This document shows positions 1 through 5,575 of a stretch of 6,752 bases of DNA, piece after piece. Source of the stretch: Accumulibacter sp. (GTDB lineage: Bacteria; Pseudomonadota; Gammaproteobacteria; Burkholderiales; Rhodocyclaceae); the NCBI GenBank assembly GCA_031264825.1, contig JAISDL010000141.1:1-6752 (forward strand), written 5' to 3'. The notes beneath the pieces were generated by a model. The model was not told the origin of the DNA and ran no database searches. It saw nothing but the letters and a program-made list of their open reading frames with translations. Made by a program: the position numbers and the translations under genes. How positions within the stretch are numbered: the stretch's first letter is position 1; each line of letters opens with the position of its first letter.

Positions 1-2
1 CG

Positions 3-662
3 CCGGTCGATCTTGCCTTGTTGGAGCGCGAACTGCGGGGCTTCTTGCGCGAAATCGTCGACGGCGATTTCATGCGCGCGCGCGTTCCGCCGGAATCGCG
101 CCGCTTGGCGGACATTGCCGTTTCCGGGAACGGCGAACCGACGAGCGCGCCCGGCTGTCTCGACGCCGTCGTTCTTGTCGAAAGGGTTCTCCGCGAGTTG
201 TCCTTGGAGAAAAGCCTCAAGATGCGTTTGATTACCAACGGAAGTCTGACGCGGCGGCCTGAAGTGCAAAAAGCGCTTGCGCGGATCGGCGCGCTCGATG
301 GCGAGGTGTGGTTCAAGGTCGACCGCGGGGATGAAGAGGGAATTCTGCGGGTCAATGGTGCCAGGGTTTCGATGCGGCGGGTCAGGGAATCGTTGCTGGC
401 GTGCGCAACGCTGGCGCCGACGTGGGTTCAGACCTGCCATTTCGCGTTTGATGGTGAAGCGCCCGACGAACGCGAAATGGCGGCCTATCTTGAATTCATC
501 GAGTCGGTACGAGAAAAAATAAAAGGCGTGCTCCTTTACGGAATCGCACGCCCTTCAATGCAAACTGAGGCAAAGAGACTCTCTCAAGTGCCGCTCGGCG
601 AACTCCGGCGTTTTTCTCAACGAATCGCTTCGTTGGGCACTTGTGTTATTTCGAATCCTTGA
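3..662 (+). CDS. Radical SAM domain protein, C-terminal part (5' end outside window)
   Basis: The reading frame is open from the left edge (first full codon at 3, reading PVDLALLERELR) to TGA at 660-662, so the true start lies upstream. The visible part has a SAM-binding-type motif, SGNGEPT, then RLITNGSLTRRPEV, matching the beta-strand pattern of radical SAM TIM barrels ('GxGEPT' then 'LITNG'). Later come VWFKVDRGDEEG, HFAFDGEAP and VLLYGIARPS, also barrel-like. The CxxxCxxC iron-sulfur cluster motif expected near the N-terminus of the family would lie before the window and cannot be checked. Substrate and pathway cannot be told from this fragment; the general look is of the COG0731-like (wyosine-synthase-related) radical SAM group, which is my inference. 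It converges on the HTH gene with only nine bases between the stop codons and no clear terminator hairpin. Confidence 0.8.
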   Translation, partial: PVDLALLERELRGFLREIVDGDFMRARVPPESRRLADIAVSGNGEPTSAPGCLDAVVLVERVLRELSLEKSLKMRLITNGSLTRRPEVQKALARIGALDGEVWFKVDRGDEEGILRVNGARVSMRRVRESLLACATLAPTWVQTCHFAFDGEAPDEREMAAYLEFIESVREKIKGVLLYGIARPSMQTEAKRLSQVPLGELRRFSQRIASLGTCVISNP

Positions 663-671
663 ATACGGTGT

Positions 672-983
672 TTACGCAGACTTCTTCCAGGATTTGGCCG
701 CCTTTTTGAGAGCCTTGTAAGAGGAAGGATCCTCGCTCTTCAGATATTCGACGACATCGATATCTTCGCACTTGAGCTTCTGAATATCGATCCCTTCCAC
801 ATGGACGAGCCGAAGCAGCTCTTGAACGGGCTTCGGGATATTCCGCCCGTTCTCGTAGCGCGAACCGCCGCTTTGGGTAACGCCGACCATCGACCAGAAT
901 TCGTATTGATTCAGACCGGTCTTGTAGCGAAGATCGCGAGTGACGTTCGGTTCCTTGTTTTTCCTTGGTGCGTAGCTAGTCAT
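672..983 (-). CDS. Small helix-turn-helix (XRE-like) DNA-binding protein
   Basis: A 103-residue protein with a single N-terminal-to-central helix-turn-helix. Residues 24-35 (LNQYEFWSMVGV) fit the first HTH helix and 36-46 (TQSGGSRYENG) the recognition helix; RYENGRNIPKP is the usual XRE/Cro-like end of the motif. Residues 53-63 form the next helix. The C-terminal tail (91-103) is lysine-rich. There is no sensor, peptidase or oligomerisation domain, so it is probably a simple repressor or activator. The ATG at 981-983 is supported by an excellent Shine-Dalgarno (AAAGGAG on the minus strand, 988-994) about five bases upstream. It is transcribed divergently from lysC across an AT-rich intergenic region holding palindromes, so autoregulation is likely but inferred. 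The target genes are unknown. Similar stand-alone HTH proteins occur in betaproteobacteria, from memory rather than a search. Confidence 0.82.
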   Translation of the reverse strand: MTSYAPRKNKEPNVTRDLRYKTGLNQYEFWSMVGVTQSGGSRYENGRNIPKPVQELLRLVHVEGIDIQKLKCEDIDVVEYLKSEDPSSYKALKKAAKSWKKSA

Positions 984-987
984 AGCA

Positions 988-1018
988 CTCCTTTGTAATG
1001 TATATATTAATATATTAA
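988..1018 (-). promoter_or_regulatory. RBS and AT palindromes upstream of the HTH gene (candidate operator)
   Basis: The minus-strand RBS AAAGGAG covers 988-994. Just upstream are two overlapping perfect 12-bp palindromes, TATATTAATATA (1003-1014) and TTAATATATTAA (1007-1018). They sit where the HTH gene's -10 region should be, so they could act as promoter, operator or both. The palindromes are directly visible; their regulatory role is inferred. Confidence 0.45.
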
Positions 1019-1199
1019 GGTTATTTAAGATTGAGCGTGGTTGTGCCGACAGAGCGATTATGCCTTTCGACAGAACACGTTGATTATAAAATGAAAATAA
1101 ATAATGAAACGTGAAAAAATACGAATTTTTAATGAATAAGTTAAAAAAATGTGAATAATTCCATAAAGTTTTGAAGATTTTTCGAAGTCTGACTTGCGG
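1019..1199. other. AT-rich divergent intergenic region
   Basis: The stretch between the HTH and lysC genes is strongly AT-rich, especially 1080-1175 with A-runs and recurring ATGAA/GTGAA words, against GC-rich coding sequence on both sides. No gene with a convincing RBS is seen in it. It likely holds the HTH promoter and upstream lysC control sequence. Such curved, AT-rich DNA is the usual target of nucleoid proteins of the H-NS/MvaT type, but binding here is inference. Confidence 0.5.
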
Positions 1200-1205
1200 T
1201 AGAAT
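1177..1205 (+). promoter_or_regulatory. Putative lysC promoter
   Basis: TAGAAT at 1200-1205 is a good sigma70 -10 box placed 31 bases before the lysC ATG. The -35 region at the standard distance (1177-1182, ATTTTT) is weak, so the promoter may be activator-assisted, or the -10 match may be fortuitous. Confidence 0.4.
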
Positions 1206-1236
1206 CCATAAATCATTGAACGGCGGGGATTGCCCA

Positions 1237-2466
1237 ATGGCGTTGATAGTTCAGAAGTTTGGCGGGACGTCGGTTGGCACGACGGAGCGTATCAAGCACG
1301 TCGCCCGCCGAATCGCGCGCTGGAAGGCGCTGGGCCACGATATCGTCGTCGTTCCGTCGGCGATGTCCGGCGAAACGAACCGGCTGATCGCGCTGGCGCG
1401 GGAAATATCGGCTTCGCCCGACCCGCGCGAACTCGACGTCATCGCCTCGACGGGCGAGCAGGTGACGATCGGACTCCTGTCGATGGCCTTGCAGGAAGAG
1501 GGACTGAAAGCCCGGAGCTATACCGGCGCCCAGGTCCAGGTGCTGACCGACAGCATTTTTACCAAGGCGCGCATCCTCAGGATCGACGACCGAAAAATCC
1601 GAAAGAGCCTGGCCGAGGGCTGTATCGTCGTCGTCGCCGGTTTTCAGGGAGCGGACAGCGACGGCAACATCACGACGCTGGGGCGCGGCGGGTCCGATAC
1701 GTCGGCGGTGGCCCTGGCCGCCGCGCTCAAAGCCGACGAATGCCAGATTTATACCGATGTCGACGGAATCTACACGACCGACCCGCGCGTCGTCGCCGAG
1801 GCGAGGAAACTCGACACGATCACCTTCGAGGAAATGCTGGAAATGTCCAGCCTGGGATCCAAAGTCCTCCAGATACGTTCGGTCGAATTCGCGGGGAAAT
1901 ACAAAGTCAAATTGCGCGTGCTCTCGAGCTTTCAGGACGACGAGGGCGAAGGTACGCTGATCACCATCGAGGATACTGAAAAAATGGAAGAGCCGATCAT
2001 TTCCGGAATCGCTTTCAATCGCGACGAAGCCAAACTGACCGTCGTCGGCGTCCCCGACCTCCCCGGGACGGCGTACGGCATCCTGGGTCCCGTCGCCGAA
2101 GCCAATATCGACGTCGATATGATCATCCAGAACGCGGGCCGCGACGGAACGGCTGACTTTTCATTCACCGTCAACCGCGCGGATTTCACCCGTGCGACGC
2201 AGATACTTGAATCGATCGCAACCCGGATGAAAGCGCGCGGCGTCATCGGCGACAACAAGATTTGCAAGGTATCGGTCGTCGGCGTCGGCATGCGCTCGCA
2301 CCCCGGCGTCGCGAGCCGGATGTTCAGCGCGCTCGCCTCCGAAAACATCAACATCCGAATGATTTCGACCTCGGAAATCAAAATTTCGGTCGTCGTCGAA
2401 GAAAAATACCTCGAACTCGCCGTGCGGGTTCTGCACAAGGCTTTCGGGCTTGAACGAGCGGATTGA
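1237..2466 (+). CDS. lysC: Aspartokinase, monofunctional, with two ACT domains
   Basis: Catalyses ATP-dependent phosphorylation of L-aspartate, the first step to lysine, threonine, methionine and diaminopimelate, in the cytoplasm. The 409-residue product has the amino-acid-kinase domain at about 1-235: KFGGTSVG (7-14), VVVPSAMSGETN (37-48), STGEQVTIGLLSMAL (71-85), TTLGRGGSDTSAVALAAAL (147-164 region) and IYTDVDGIYTTDPR (171-184). Two ACT domains follow, at about 265-335 (LTVVGVPDLPGTA) and 345-405 (VSVVGVGMRSHPGVA), the feedback-binding region for lysine and/or threonine. I chose ATG 1237 because KFGGTSVG then sits a few residues in, as in the family, and GGCGGGG (1222-1228) is well spaced. 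The frame is open further, to an ATG at 1171, but that would place the start upstream of the probable -10 box. Length fits the alpha-type aspartokinases of Corynebacterium, Pseudomonas and betaproteobacteria. ATG 1984 (Met250) is a possible internal start for a beta subunit. A tRNA-Ser gene follows. Confidence 0.96.
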   Translation: MALIVQKFGGTSVGTTERIKHVARRIARWKALGHDIVVVPSAMSGETNRLIALAREISASPDPRELDVIASTGEQVTIGLLSMALQEEGLKARSYTGAQVQVLTDSIFTKARILRIDDRKIRKSLAEGCIVVVAGFQGADSDGNITTLGRGGSDTSAVALAAALKADECQIYTDVDGIYTTDPRVVAEARKLDTITFEEMLEMSSLGSKVLQIRSVEFAGKYKVKLRVLSSFQDDEGEGTLITIEDTEKMEEPIISGIAFNRDEAKLTVVGVPDLPGTAYGILGPVAEANIDVDMIIQNAGRDGTADFSFTVNRADFTRATQILESIATRMKARGVIGDNKICKVSVVGVGMRSHPGVASRMFSALASENINIRMISTSEIKISVVVEEKYLELAVRVLHKAFGLERAD

Positions 2467-2507
2467 ATCGGCGAGGGGCGACATTGACGTTTTGGATCGC
2501 TCACCGT

Positions 2508-2537
2508 TTGACCCGGGCGGGGTAAAACGGCTATCAT
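2508..2537 (+). promoter_or_regulatory. Promoter of tRNA-Ser
   Basis: TTGACC (2508-2513) and TATCAT (2532-2537), separated by 18 bases, give a good sigma70 promoter. The predicted start falls a few bases before the mature tRNA 5' end at 2548. The tRNA therefore need not depend on read-through from lysC. Confidence 0.65.
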
Positions 2538-2547
2538 CCTCGCCTTC

Positions 2548-2640
2548 GGAGACGTGGCCGAGAGGTTGAAGGCACTCCCCTGCTAAGGGAGCATGCGGAC
2601 AAAAACTGCATCGAGGGTTCGAATCCCTCCGTCTCCGCCA
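2548..2640 (+). tRNA. tRNA-Ser (anticodon GCU)
   Basis: A full class II tRNA of 93 bases with encoded CCA. The acceptor stem GGAGACG (2548-2554) pairs with CGTCTCC (2630-2636), followed by discriminator G and CCA (2638-2640). The anticodon stem CTCCC (2575-2579) pairs with GGGAG (2587-2591) around the loop CTGCTAA, giving anticodon GCT at 2582-2584, which reads AGC and AGU. The long variable arm (ATGCGG pairing with CTGCAT across an A-rich loop) is the serine-type extra arm. The T arm is GAGGG-TTCGAAT-CCCTC. Its position right after lysC matches what I recall of betaproteobacterial genomes. The repeat-rich accessory block begins immediately after the CCA. Confidence 0.97.
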
Positions 2641-2642
2641 AT

Positions 2643-2672
2643 CAGGTGTCAGGAATCAGATGACAGGGATCA
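2643..2672. repeat. Degenerate CAGG/ATCAGAT-type dispersed repeat
   Basis: The sequence made of words such as GTGTCAGGAATCAGATGACAGG begins two bases after the tRNA. It is a diverged relative, in inverted orientation, of the CTGACATCTGTCTCCTG-type sequence at 2809-2850. Together the two arms bracket the GC hairpins between them. Confidence 0.5.
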
Positions 2673-2682
2673 GATCGATTAG

Positions 2683-2699
2683 CGGCGGCTTCGCCGCCG
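2683..2699. repeat. GC-rich hairpin downstream of tRNA-Ser
   Basis: CGGCGGC (2683-2689) pairs perfectly with GCCGCCG (2693-2699) across a three-base loop TTC. It lies 43 bases after the tRNA. No T-run follows on the + strand, so it is not a canonical intrinsic terminator, although it could still help 3' end formation. Confidence 0.55.
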
Positions 2700-2729
2700 G
2701 AGTGGATATGTGAAACACCGATCGGAAAC

Positions 2730-2803
2730 CCCTCCCCATCCCCCTTATCAGGGGAGGGAGTCACGCATCTCCCCTCCCTGACAAGGGAGGGGCTGGGGGT
2801 GGG
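2730..2803. repeat. Paired palindromic repeat (REP/BIME-like)
   Basis: There are two adjacent hairpins with perfect 8-bp stems. The first is CCCTCCCC (2730-2737) with GGGGAGGG (2751-2758). The second is CCCCTCCC (2771-2778) with GGGAGGGG (2785-2792). The two halves are also near inverted repeats of each other, ending in GGCTGGGGGTGGG, so the whole could form one cruciform. This is the look of a dispersed REP-type intergenic element; copy number in the genome cannot be seen from here. Confidence 0.7.
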
Positions 2804-2808
2804 TTATC

Positions 2809-2839
2809 TGTCTCCCGTCTCCTGACATCTGTCTCCTGA
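2809..2839. repeat. CTCCTG/CAGGAG dispersed repeat, left copy
   Basis: These 31 bases are the exact reverse complement of 5576-5606. In addition, GTCTCCCGTCTCCTG at 2810-2824 recurs as an exact 15-base direct copy at 5702-5716. Further degenerate CATCTGTTTCCTG units run on to about 2857. The copies sit on either side of the accessory block. Confidence 0.8.
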
Positions 2840-2876
2840 TCATCATCTGTTTCCTGCCCTCAGCCCCCTTTCGTCT

Positions 2877-2932
2877 CTTGATCAAATCAAGAATCACAAA
2901 AAAGTCTACAAAAGTTGATTTTTGTGCAAAAA
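2877..2932. promoter_or_regulatory. Two inverted repeats upstream of the two-gene unit (possible control region)
   Basis: CTTGAT-CAA-ATCAAG (2877-2891) is a perfect 6-bp inverted repeat. TTTTTG-TG-CAAAAA (2919-2932) is another, in an AT-rich patch. They lie about 80-130 bases before the small gene at 3009, where its promoter or operator should be. I do not see a convincing -35/-10 pair. The remainder, 2933-3008, shows no other feature apart from the weak RBS of the next gene. Confidence 0.3.
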
Positions 2933-3008
2933 TTGCCCACACGGAGGGCGCGAAGAGATTCTTCATACGCGTCCTCCTATGTTCAACAGTACAGAGCGGA
3001 TGGCACAC

Positions 3009-3185
3009 ATGGAAAAACCTACGTTTTATGTCGAACCGCCACAAAAGCTCATTGACTGGGCTACATCTCCCGAAGGGCAGAAGGCAATCCGTGACGCGGA
3101 GGAAGCTGCCGAGCAAGTGCTCCGTGGGCTGGATGAGGAGCGGACGCTGACGCGAGAAATGTTACAACAGCCGATTACGCTTTGA
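3009..3185 (+). CDS. Small acidic protein upstream of the peptidase-like gene (58 aa, unknown)
   Basis: I do not recognise a characterised family. The 58-residue protein reads MEKPTFYVEPPQKLIDWA at the N-terminus, followed by a highly charged, alanine- and glutamate-rich helix (about residues 20-45, TSPEGQKAIRDAEEAAEQVL) and a short C-terminal LQQPITL. It has no membrane segment and no signal peptide. In size, charge and position it looks like a small partner or antitoxin-like protein, and I have an impression of similar 'SPEGQ...' short proteins ahead of other genes, but this is weak inference. I chose ATG 3009 because GAGCGG (2994-2999) sits nine bases upstream; the in-frame ATG at 3000 has that sequence directly against it, and the ATG at 2979 has no RBS. 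Its TGA (3183-3185) overlaps the Shine-Dalgarno of the next gene, ten bases before that gene's TTG, so the two are almost certainly co-translated. Confidence 0.65.
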   Translation: MEKPTFYVEPPQKLIDWATSPEGQKAIRDAEEAAEQVLRGLDEERTLTREMLQQPITL

Positions 3186-3195
3186 GGATGGTATC

Positions 3196-4731
3196 TTGTC
3201 GGAGTTTTCCGTTCTGCCGTATGACCTTGACAGCCTGATTCGGTGTTTTGTTGGCGGATCGGGGTTTACATCGGAGAAGGAAGCACGCGAAAAGTCGCAC
3301 AGCCGATACTTCAAGGAATACTTTGAAGAACTTCGTGCCGCCACCATGGTGACGGAGCCTGAGTATATCGACAAGGATTACCTGGAGGACTATGCGGCGT
3401 ACTATGACCGGTGTTTCAGGGACTACAAGCGAAGAACGCTGAGATTGCATTTTTTCAGTCAGGCTTTCGACAAGGAAGAATTTGAAAGAACCCTGACGAC
3501 GCTACAGAAAACGGACAAACTGTGTGAGTCGTATCTGGGTTTTATTGTCGTCAAGCCATTGCCTCAGAAAATCATCGGGCGTACCTGCCTCAAGACCTAT
3601 CCAGAGGAGGGGCGCAGGAATTTTCCGATTCTGAGGGATTATCCGGTCAATCTTTTTGGGTTGGAGCTGACTGTACGGAGTCTGGCGTACCAAGAACAGG
3701 ATACCGTTGTCGCAGCCTGCGCGACCAGCGCGCTTTGGTCTTGCTTTCAGGGCACAGGGGTGTTGTTTCAGCACAAAATCCCGCCGCCTGTGGAAATTAC
3801 GGAATGGGCAGGCAGTCACCTCCCGGAAAATCTGTTGGCTTCCAGTTTTCGTACTTTCCCGAATTCCGGTTTGACGGCGACCCAGATGGCTTACGCGGTT
3901 CGCAGAGTTGGGCTTGACCCGCTGGCGATCGGCGCAAATTCACGGTATGCGCTCAACAGTGTGATGTACGCATACCTGCGCGGAAAAATCCCCTCGATCC
4001 TGGCGATCGGGATCGACAGACAAGGCCACACGGGCGGGCACGCCGTTGCGGTGACAGGATATTCTCTTGGGTGCAAGGATCCCGTGCCGGAGAAAAACGG
4101 TTTTTTGTTGCGCGCCAACCGGATCGACCGCATTTATGCGCACGATGATCAGGTGGGGCCGTTTGCGCGGATGATATGGCAAGAGAGACGCGCGGATGGA
4201 AAGCATATTCTTGAGACTTCCTGGGATTCGGAATATGTGGTCACACCCAGATTTCTGCTCTTTCCTCTCTATCACAAAATCCGCATCCCTTTCAGCTTGC
4301 TGGAACAGGCGATTATTGCGCTTGATGCCCGCTTGGAGCAGGTCAGAAAGATTGTCTCAGGCGTCAACCGGGCCGAGTGGGATATTTATTTGACAACGGC
4401 AAATGATTATAAAACGAGCGTGAGAACGGATTACAGGGATTGGGGCGAAAAAACGCTTCTACGGTCTCTCACCGTGGATTTGCCACGCTTTATCTGGCGC
4501 GTGATGATGCGTGTCGATAACGAACTGCGATTTGATTTTTTGTTTGACGCCACGGGTATTGCCCAGCATGATTTGCTCGTCCACATGGCGACAACGGGGA
4601 AAGAAGAGGACTATGGATTGATTTTCAGTCTGACAAACTTGGTCAGTGAATCTGTGGGCCACTCGAAACTTCCGAGGCAGGCAAAAGCCATATTGGGTTG
4701 TTTCACAAAATCTCCATCCTTGCCGCACTGA
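3196..4731 (+). CDS. Putative papain/C39-like cysteine peptidase-fold protein (511 aa, uncharacterised)
   Basis: The exact family is not recognised. The central part has the order and spacing of a papain-like or C39-like cysteine peptidase or transglutaminase-type fold. Cys175 lies in VVAACATSALWS, at a helix start as for a nucleophile. GLTATQMAYAVRRVGL (about 224-239) resembles the segment between Cys and His in C39-like domains. His282 lies in GGHAVAVTGYS, and Asp317 in YAHDDQVGPF. A distinctive N-terminal region (1-110, charged and helical) leads into YLGFIVVKPLP (113-123) and IGRTCLKTY. The C-terminal 150 residues (YLTTANDYKTSVRTDYRDW onward) are of unknown fold. No signal peptide or membrane helix is evident, so it is probably cytoplasmic. 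The TTG start at 3196 is chosen because GAGG (3184-3187) is eight bases upstream and the next in-frame ATG is only at codon 51. Base composition is visibly less GC-rich than lysC or miaA, suggesting acquisition. Whether it cleaves proteins is untested. Confidence 0.8.
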   Translation: MSEFSVLPYDLDSLIRCFVGGSGFTSEKEAREKSHSRYFKEYFEELRAATMVTEPEYIDKDYLEDYAAYYDRCFRDYKRRTLRLHFFSQAFDKEEFERTLTTLQKTDKLCESYLGFIVVKPLPQKIIGRTCLKTYPEEGRRNFPILRDYPVNLFGLELTVRSLAYQEQDTVVAACATSALWSCFQGTGVLFQHKIPPPVEITEWAGSHLPENLLASSFRTFPNSGLTATQMAYAVRRVGLDPLAIGANSRYALNSVMYAYLRGKIPSILAIGIDRQGHTGGHAVAVTGYSLGCKDPVPEKNGFLLRANRIDRIYAHDDQVGPFARMIWQERRADGKHILETSWDSEYVVTPRFLLFPLYHKIRIPFSLLEQAIIALDARLEQVRKIVSGVNRAEWDIYLTTANDYKTSVRTDYRDWGEKTLLRSLTVDLPRFIWRVMMRVDNELRFDFLFDATGIAQHDLLVHMATTGKEEDYGLIFSLTNLVSESVGHSKLPRQAKAILGCFTKSPSLPH

Positions 4732-4755
4732 CGCTCGCTTCGCCGACGGCGGCGG

Positions 4756-5094
4756 TCAAGAGAACGCAAGGAAGATAACTGACAGAAACAGAACTGACAT
4801 GAAAGCGAGCGGCAACGAGAAGATGAAACGAGTGAGACGCGGATGCCCTGTGTCCTCGTCATCTTTTTTTCGACGCGCGAACATCGTAGAGAGAAAAGCG
4901 GCAAGACATATCGCCGCGCCGCTGAAACACCATGTTCCGAGAAAAGTCAAAACGACCGCGACCCAGAAGGAACCCGACGCAATCCAGATACAGATCAGGG
5001 CGATGAGATTAGCGAGGATGGCGATGCCGTACAGCGTGTCGTGATCGTCCATCGCGTCTTCCATGTCGGCGAAAATATTTTGTTTCCGGGCCAT
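4756..5094 (-). CDS. Small membrane protein, paralog of its upstream neighbour (112 aa, unknown)
   Basis: No function is recognised. The product starts with a charged stretch (residues 1-19, MARKQNIFADMEDAMDDHD). Hydrophobic segments follow at about 21-38 and 43-71. A charged loop (ARRKKDDEDTGHPRLTR, 73-89) leads to a third hydrophobic segment at about 90-112 that ends the protein. By the positive-inside rule the RRKK loop is probably cytoplasmic. ALICIWIASGSFWVAVVL (32-49) aligns with ALFVVWIHTGSFLAGIVI of the neighbouring protein with 8 of 18 identities. I chose ATG 5092-5094, 19 bases after the neighbour's stop. No good Shine-Dalgarno is seen, so translation may rely on coupling; a longer in-frame start at 5172 would overlap the upstream gene. 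The stop is 24 bases from the convergent peptidase-like gene, with no terminator hairpin evident. Confidence 0.65.
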   Translation of the reverse strand: MARKQNIFADMEDAMDDHDTLYGIAILANLIALICIWIASGSFWVAVVLTFLGTWCFSGAAICLAAFLSTMFARRKKDDEDTGHPRLTRFIFSLPLAFMSVLFLSVIFLAFS

Positions 5095-5113
5095 AACGGG
5101 ATCAGGCGGAAGT

Positions 5114-5401
5114 TCAAGTTTCGCGGCGGGCGGAAAACACCGAACCCAGCATTTTGGCGATGGACGCCACAAACAAGACGAGCAGACAAGCGAGCATGAG
5201 AGGGAGTCCGATCGGAACGATGAATAAAACTCCTATAACAATTCCGGCAAGAAACGAACCCGTGTGTATCCAGACGACGAACAAAGCGCAGAAATACGCG
5301 GCCATGCCCAAACGCTCGAAACCGTCCTCTTCGCACAGCCAGTGGATGAACGAAGAAAGAAAGTCGTCGGGTCGATCGAGGTGTGCGCGTTTTTTACCCA
5401 T
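5114..5401 (-). CDS. Small membrane protein, first of a tandem pair (95 aa, unknown)
   Basis: No function is recognised. There is a charged, amphipathic N-terminal region (1-30, including DDFLSSFIHWLCEEDGFER). A long hydrophobic stretch covers about 32-84 and probably makes two membrane helices, with the turn near HTGSF (46-50). The end is short and basic (ARRET). The WIHTGSF core matches WIASGSF in the downstream gene's product, suggesting tandem duplication. The ATG at 5399-5401 has no Shine-Dalgarno, but a likely promoter -10 box ends just 11 bases before it, so the mRNA may be almost leaderless. It is probably co-transcribed with the downstream paralog. Confidence 0.68.
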   Translation of the reverse strand: MGKKRAHLDRPDDFLSSFIHWLCEEDGFERLGMAAYFCALFVVWIHTGSFLAGIVIGVLFIVPIGLPLMLACLLVLFVASIAKMLGSVFSARRET

Positions 5402-5412
5402 GAATCAAGGAT

Positions 5413-5442
5413 AGCATATGGCAAGCAATCTGGCATTGACAA
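5413..5442 (-). promoter_or_regulatory. Promoter for the small membrane-protein pair
   Basis: On the minus strand, TTGTCA (5437-5442) and TATGCT (5413-5418) are separated by 18 bases, a fair sigma70 match. The predicted transcript would start about 4-8 bases before the ATG at 5401, which fits the missing Shine-Dalgarno. Confidence 0.5.
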
Positions 5443-5575
5443 TTTCCCTTGGTACGGTGGCTGGCGCGGCGATCGAGGCCGAAGAAGCGCTCGCCGACCT
5501 CGTCGTGGGAAGATCGCGGACGCGCACCGTGCGGAAGCGGTGCATCGGCATTCGAGCCTTACGATGGGGAGTAGT
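5443..5575. other. Intergenic stretch with a small hairpin
   Basis: No supported gene. GCACCG (5524-5529) pairs with CGGTGC (5538-5543) over an eight-base loop; no T-run follows. A + strand frame beginning at ATG 5418 looks protein-like for about 30 codons but then runs into the repeat and antisense to miaA, so I do not call it. Confidence 0.35.

Noticed and set aside
1171..1236. Upstream ATG at 1171 as the lysC start
   Set aside because: It would add 22 residues before the universally N-terminal KFGGTS motif, has no RBS, and lies upstream of the likely -10 box at 1200-1205.
1932..2537. Long - strand open frames opposite lysC
   Set aside because: They mirror the codon bias of the GC-rich lysC frame; lysC is unambiguous and the antisense product has no recognisable motif.
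2613..2640. tRNA-Ser 3' end as an integrase attachment site for the accessory block
   Set aside because: No second copy of the tRNA 3' end is found elsewhere in the window and no integrase gene is present. The shared CCGTCTCC word in the repeats is too short to count as an att duplicate.
2683..2699. GC hairpin as an intrinsic terminator for tRNA-Ser
   Set aside because: The stem is strong, but it is followed by GGAGTGG rather than a T-run, so I list it only as a hairpin.
2643..2860. Repeated CTCCTG/CAGGAG units as a CRISPR array
   Set aside because: Units are short, irregular and in mixed orientation, without regular spacers or neighbouring cas genes.
2748..3116. A - strand open frame of 122 codons across the repeat region
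   Set aside because: Its C-terminal half translates the REP-like hairpins and CTCCTG repeats (THPQPLPCQGGE...), and its N-terminal half is antisense to the 58-aa gene. No RBS or protein-like composition.
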